6,563 nt of DNA from the NCBI GenBank assembly GCA_009780795.1, contig WQZJ01000065.1, positions 1 to 6,563 of the forward strand, given 5' to 3'. Position numbers and translations under genes: made by a program. Position 1 is the first letter of the stretch. Every line of letters begins with the position of its first letter. Shown piece after piece: positions 5,331-6,563 of this stretch. Source of the DNA: Methanomassiliicoccaceae archaeon. GTDB lineage: Archaea; Thermoplasmatota; Thermoplasmata; Methanomassiliicoccales; Methanomethylophilaceae. The notes beneath the pieces are model-generated. The model did not search any database and was not told where the DNA came from. It saw only the letters and a program-made list of their open reading frames with translations.

Positions 5331-6563
5331 GACAGTATAATGGAACAGGCCCGGAAGGGCGTCACGCCCCTCATCAGGGAAGTTGCGAGGCGCGAGGGTG
5401 TGAGCGAGGAGTTCGTCAGGAACGGCGTGGCATCCGGACGCATCGTGATCCCCCGTAACCCTTTGCACGAAACGCGACCCTGCGCGATAGGCGAGGGAAT
5501 GAGGATCAAGGTCAACGTTAACATAGGCACGTCAAGGGACATGATGTCGCTTGATGATGAGCTTGAGAAGCTCTCCGTCGCGCTGAGATACGGCGCGGAC
5601 GCGGTCATGGACCTGAGCACCGGCGGTGACATAGACAAGATAAGAAGGACCATCGTCTCAAAGTGCGATGTGGTCGTCGGTACCGTCCCGATATATCAGA
5701 TCGGGCTCACCGCGGCGAGAAGGAACGCCGTCGTAGACATGACCGAGGACGATATCTTCGGCGGTATCGAAATGCATGCGAAGGACGGCGTGGACTTCAT
5801 GACGGTACATTGCGGCATAACCAAGGAGAGCGTGCGGTGGCTGAAAGGTTCCGACAGGACCATGGACATCGTTTCGAGGGGCGGTTCGTTCCTAACCGCG
5901 TGGATCCTTCACAACGATGTCGAGAACCCTCTTTACAAGGACTTCGACTACCTTCTGGAACTCGCCAAAAAATATGAGATAACACTCTCACTCGGCGACG
6001 GTTTCAGACCCGGCTGCATAGACGACGCGACCGATGCGGCACAGATCTCCGAGCTTATGACGCTCGGTAAACTGGTAAAGAGATGCCGCGAGGCGGGCGT
6101 ACAGGCGATGGTAGAGGGGCCGGGACATGTTCCGTTGCAGGACATCGCCGCGAACATGCGCCTGCAGAAGAGCATGTGCGACGGTGCCCCGTTCTACGTC
6201 CTCGGACCGCTGGTAACGGACGTCGCCCCCGGGTACGACCACATCGTCGGTGCGATAGGCGGTGCCGTGGCGGCACAGAACGGCGCCGACTTCCTCTGTT
6301 ATCTGACGCCGGCCGAGCATTTGTCGCTGCCGGATGTGAACGATGTCAGAGAGGGCCTGATAGCATCGAAGATCGCGGCGCACGTCGGGGACCTGTGCAG
6401 GAACATCGACGGCGCCGCCGACACCGAGATGGCAAGGGCCAGGCGGGCCCTCGACTGGGAAAAGATGTTCAGCATCGCCCTGGACCCCGATAAGGCCAGG
6501 AAATACAGAGAAAGGGGCTGTACGGAGAAGGAGGACGGATGTTCGATGTGCGGCGATGTGTGC
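5322..6563 (+). CDS. thiC: Phosphomethylpyrimidine synthase ThiC, compact form, 3' end cut off
   Basis: ThiC is a radical-SAM [4Fe-4S] enzyme that rearranges aminoimidazole ribotide into hydroxymethylpyrimidine phosphate for thiamine. The 414 visible residues include NVNIGTS (66-72), GGIEMHAKDGVDFMTVHCG (147-165), SRGGSF (185-190), GDGFRPG (225-231), EGPGHVP (265-271), PFYVLGPLVTDVAPGYDH (290-307) and TPAEHL (329-334). His269 and His333 fit the metal-binding histidines. The window ends in CSMCGDVC (Cys407, Cys410, Cys414), the iron-sulfur cluster site, so probably only a few residues are missing. The long N-terminal domain of bacterial and plant ThiC is absent. Start candidates are 5322 and 5328; the latter has AGG 6 nt upstream. 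No TPP riboswitch was recognised upstream. The related 5-hydroxybenzimidazole synthase BzaF cannot be excluded by eye, but ThiC is the default. Confidence 0.93.
   Translation, partial: MPMDSIMEQARKGVTPLIREVARREGVSEEFVRNGVASGRIVIPRNPLHETRPCAIGEGMRIKVNVNIGTSRDMMSLDDELEKLSVALRYGADAVMDLSTGGDIDKIRRTIVSKCDVVVGTVPIYQIGLTAARRNAVVDMTEDDIFGGIEMHAKDGVDFMTVHCGITKESVRWLKGSDRTMDIVSRGGSFLTAWILHNDVENPLYKDFDYLLELAKKYEITLSLGDGFRPGCIDDATDAAQISELMTLGKLVKRCREAGVQAMVEGPGHVPLQDIAANMRLQKSMCDGAPFYVLGPLVTDVAPGYDHIVGAIGGAVAAQNGADFLCYLTPAEHLSLPDVNDVREGLIASKIAAHVGDLCRNIDGAADTEMARARRALDWEKMFSIALDPDKARKYRERGCTEKEDGCSMCGDVC

Noticed and set aside
5663..5977. Arg-rich plus-strand frame inside thiC, and minus-strand frames opposite thiC
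   Set aside because: The thiC frame matches family motifs throughout its length, so the others are shadows.

Overview
The window is most simply read as a piece of an archaeal chromosome. It holds a DNA gyrase operon on the minus strand and the start of a divergent thiamine-biosynthesis gene on the plus strand. The archaeal reading is an inference. It rests on a compact ThiC without the long bacterial/plant N-terminal extension, a 641-residue GyrB without the proteobacterial insert, AT-rich TATA-like promoter elements, GGTGA-type ribosome binding sites and two small membrane zinc-ribbon proteins. Among gyrase-bearing archaea, a Thermoplasmatota / Methanomassiliicoccales-like host would fit, but no rRNA or other lineage marker is present to prove it. 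A bacterium is not strictly excluded.

Layout, read along the minus strand: gyrB (5188-3263), gyrA (3270-799), then two unnamed genes, 802-434 and 429-109. Junctions are very tight. gyrA begins inside the end of gyrB, or 4 nt after it if the inner start is used. The first small gene shares an ATGA with the gyrA stop. The second starts 4 nt after the first stops. This looks like one translationally coupled transcript. Both small proteins have a short basic N-terminus, two membrane helices separated by an acidic loop, a basic linker and a C-terminal CX2C-X10-CX2C zinc ribbon. They look like an old tandem duplication, and their placement behind gyrase is the least explained part of the window.

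Positions 1-108 hold no certain gene. They contain a long near-perfect hairpin (30-70) and a possible minus-strand start codon at 33 with a well-spaced Shine-Dalgarno, so the operon may continue past the left edge.

Positions 5189-5321 are the 133-bp divergent promoter region. It contains an AT-rich TATA-like element, a 27-bp perfectly alternating purine-pyrimidine tract that includes a 12-bp palindrome, and an inverted repeat over the thiC start. No TPP riboswitch was recognised. From 5322 to the right edge runs thiC, open and truncated exactly in its C-terminal iron-sulfur cysteine cluster.

GyrA and GyrB together form the A2B2 gyrase that introduces negative supercoils. ThiC makes the pyrimidine half of thiamine and has no direct functional link to gyrase beyond the shared intergenic region. 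No tRNA, rRNA, CRISPR, insertion sequence or prophage feature was seen.
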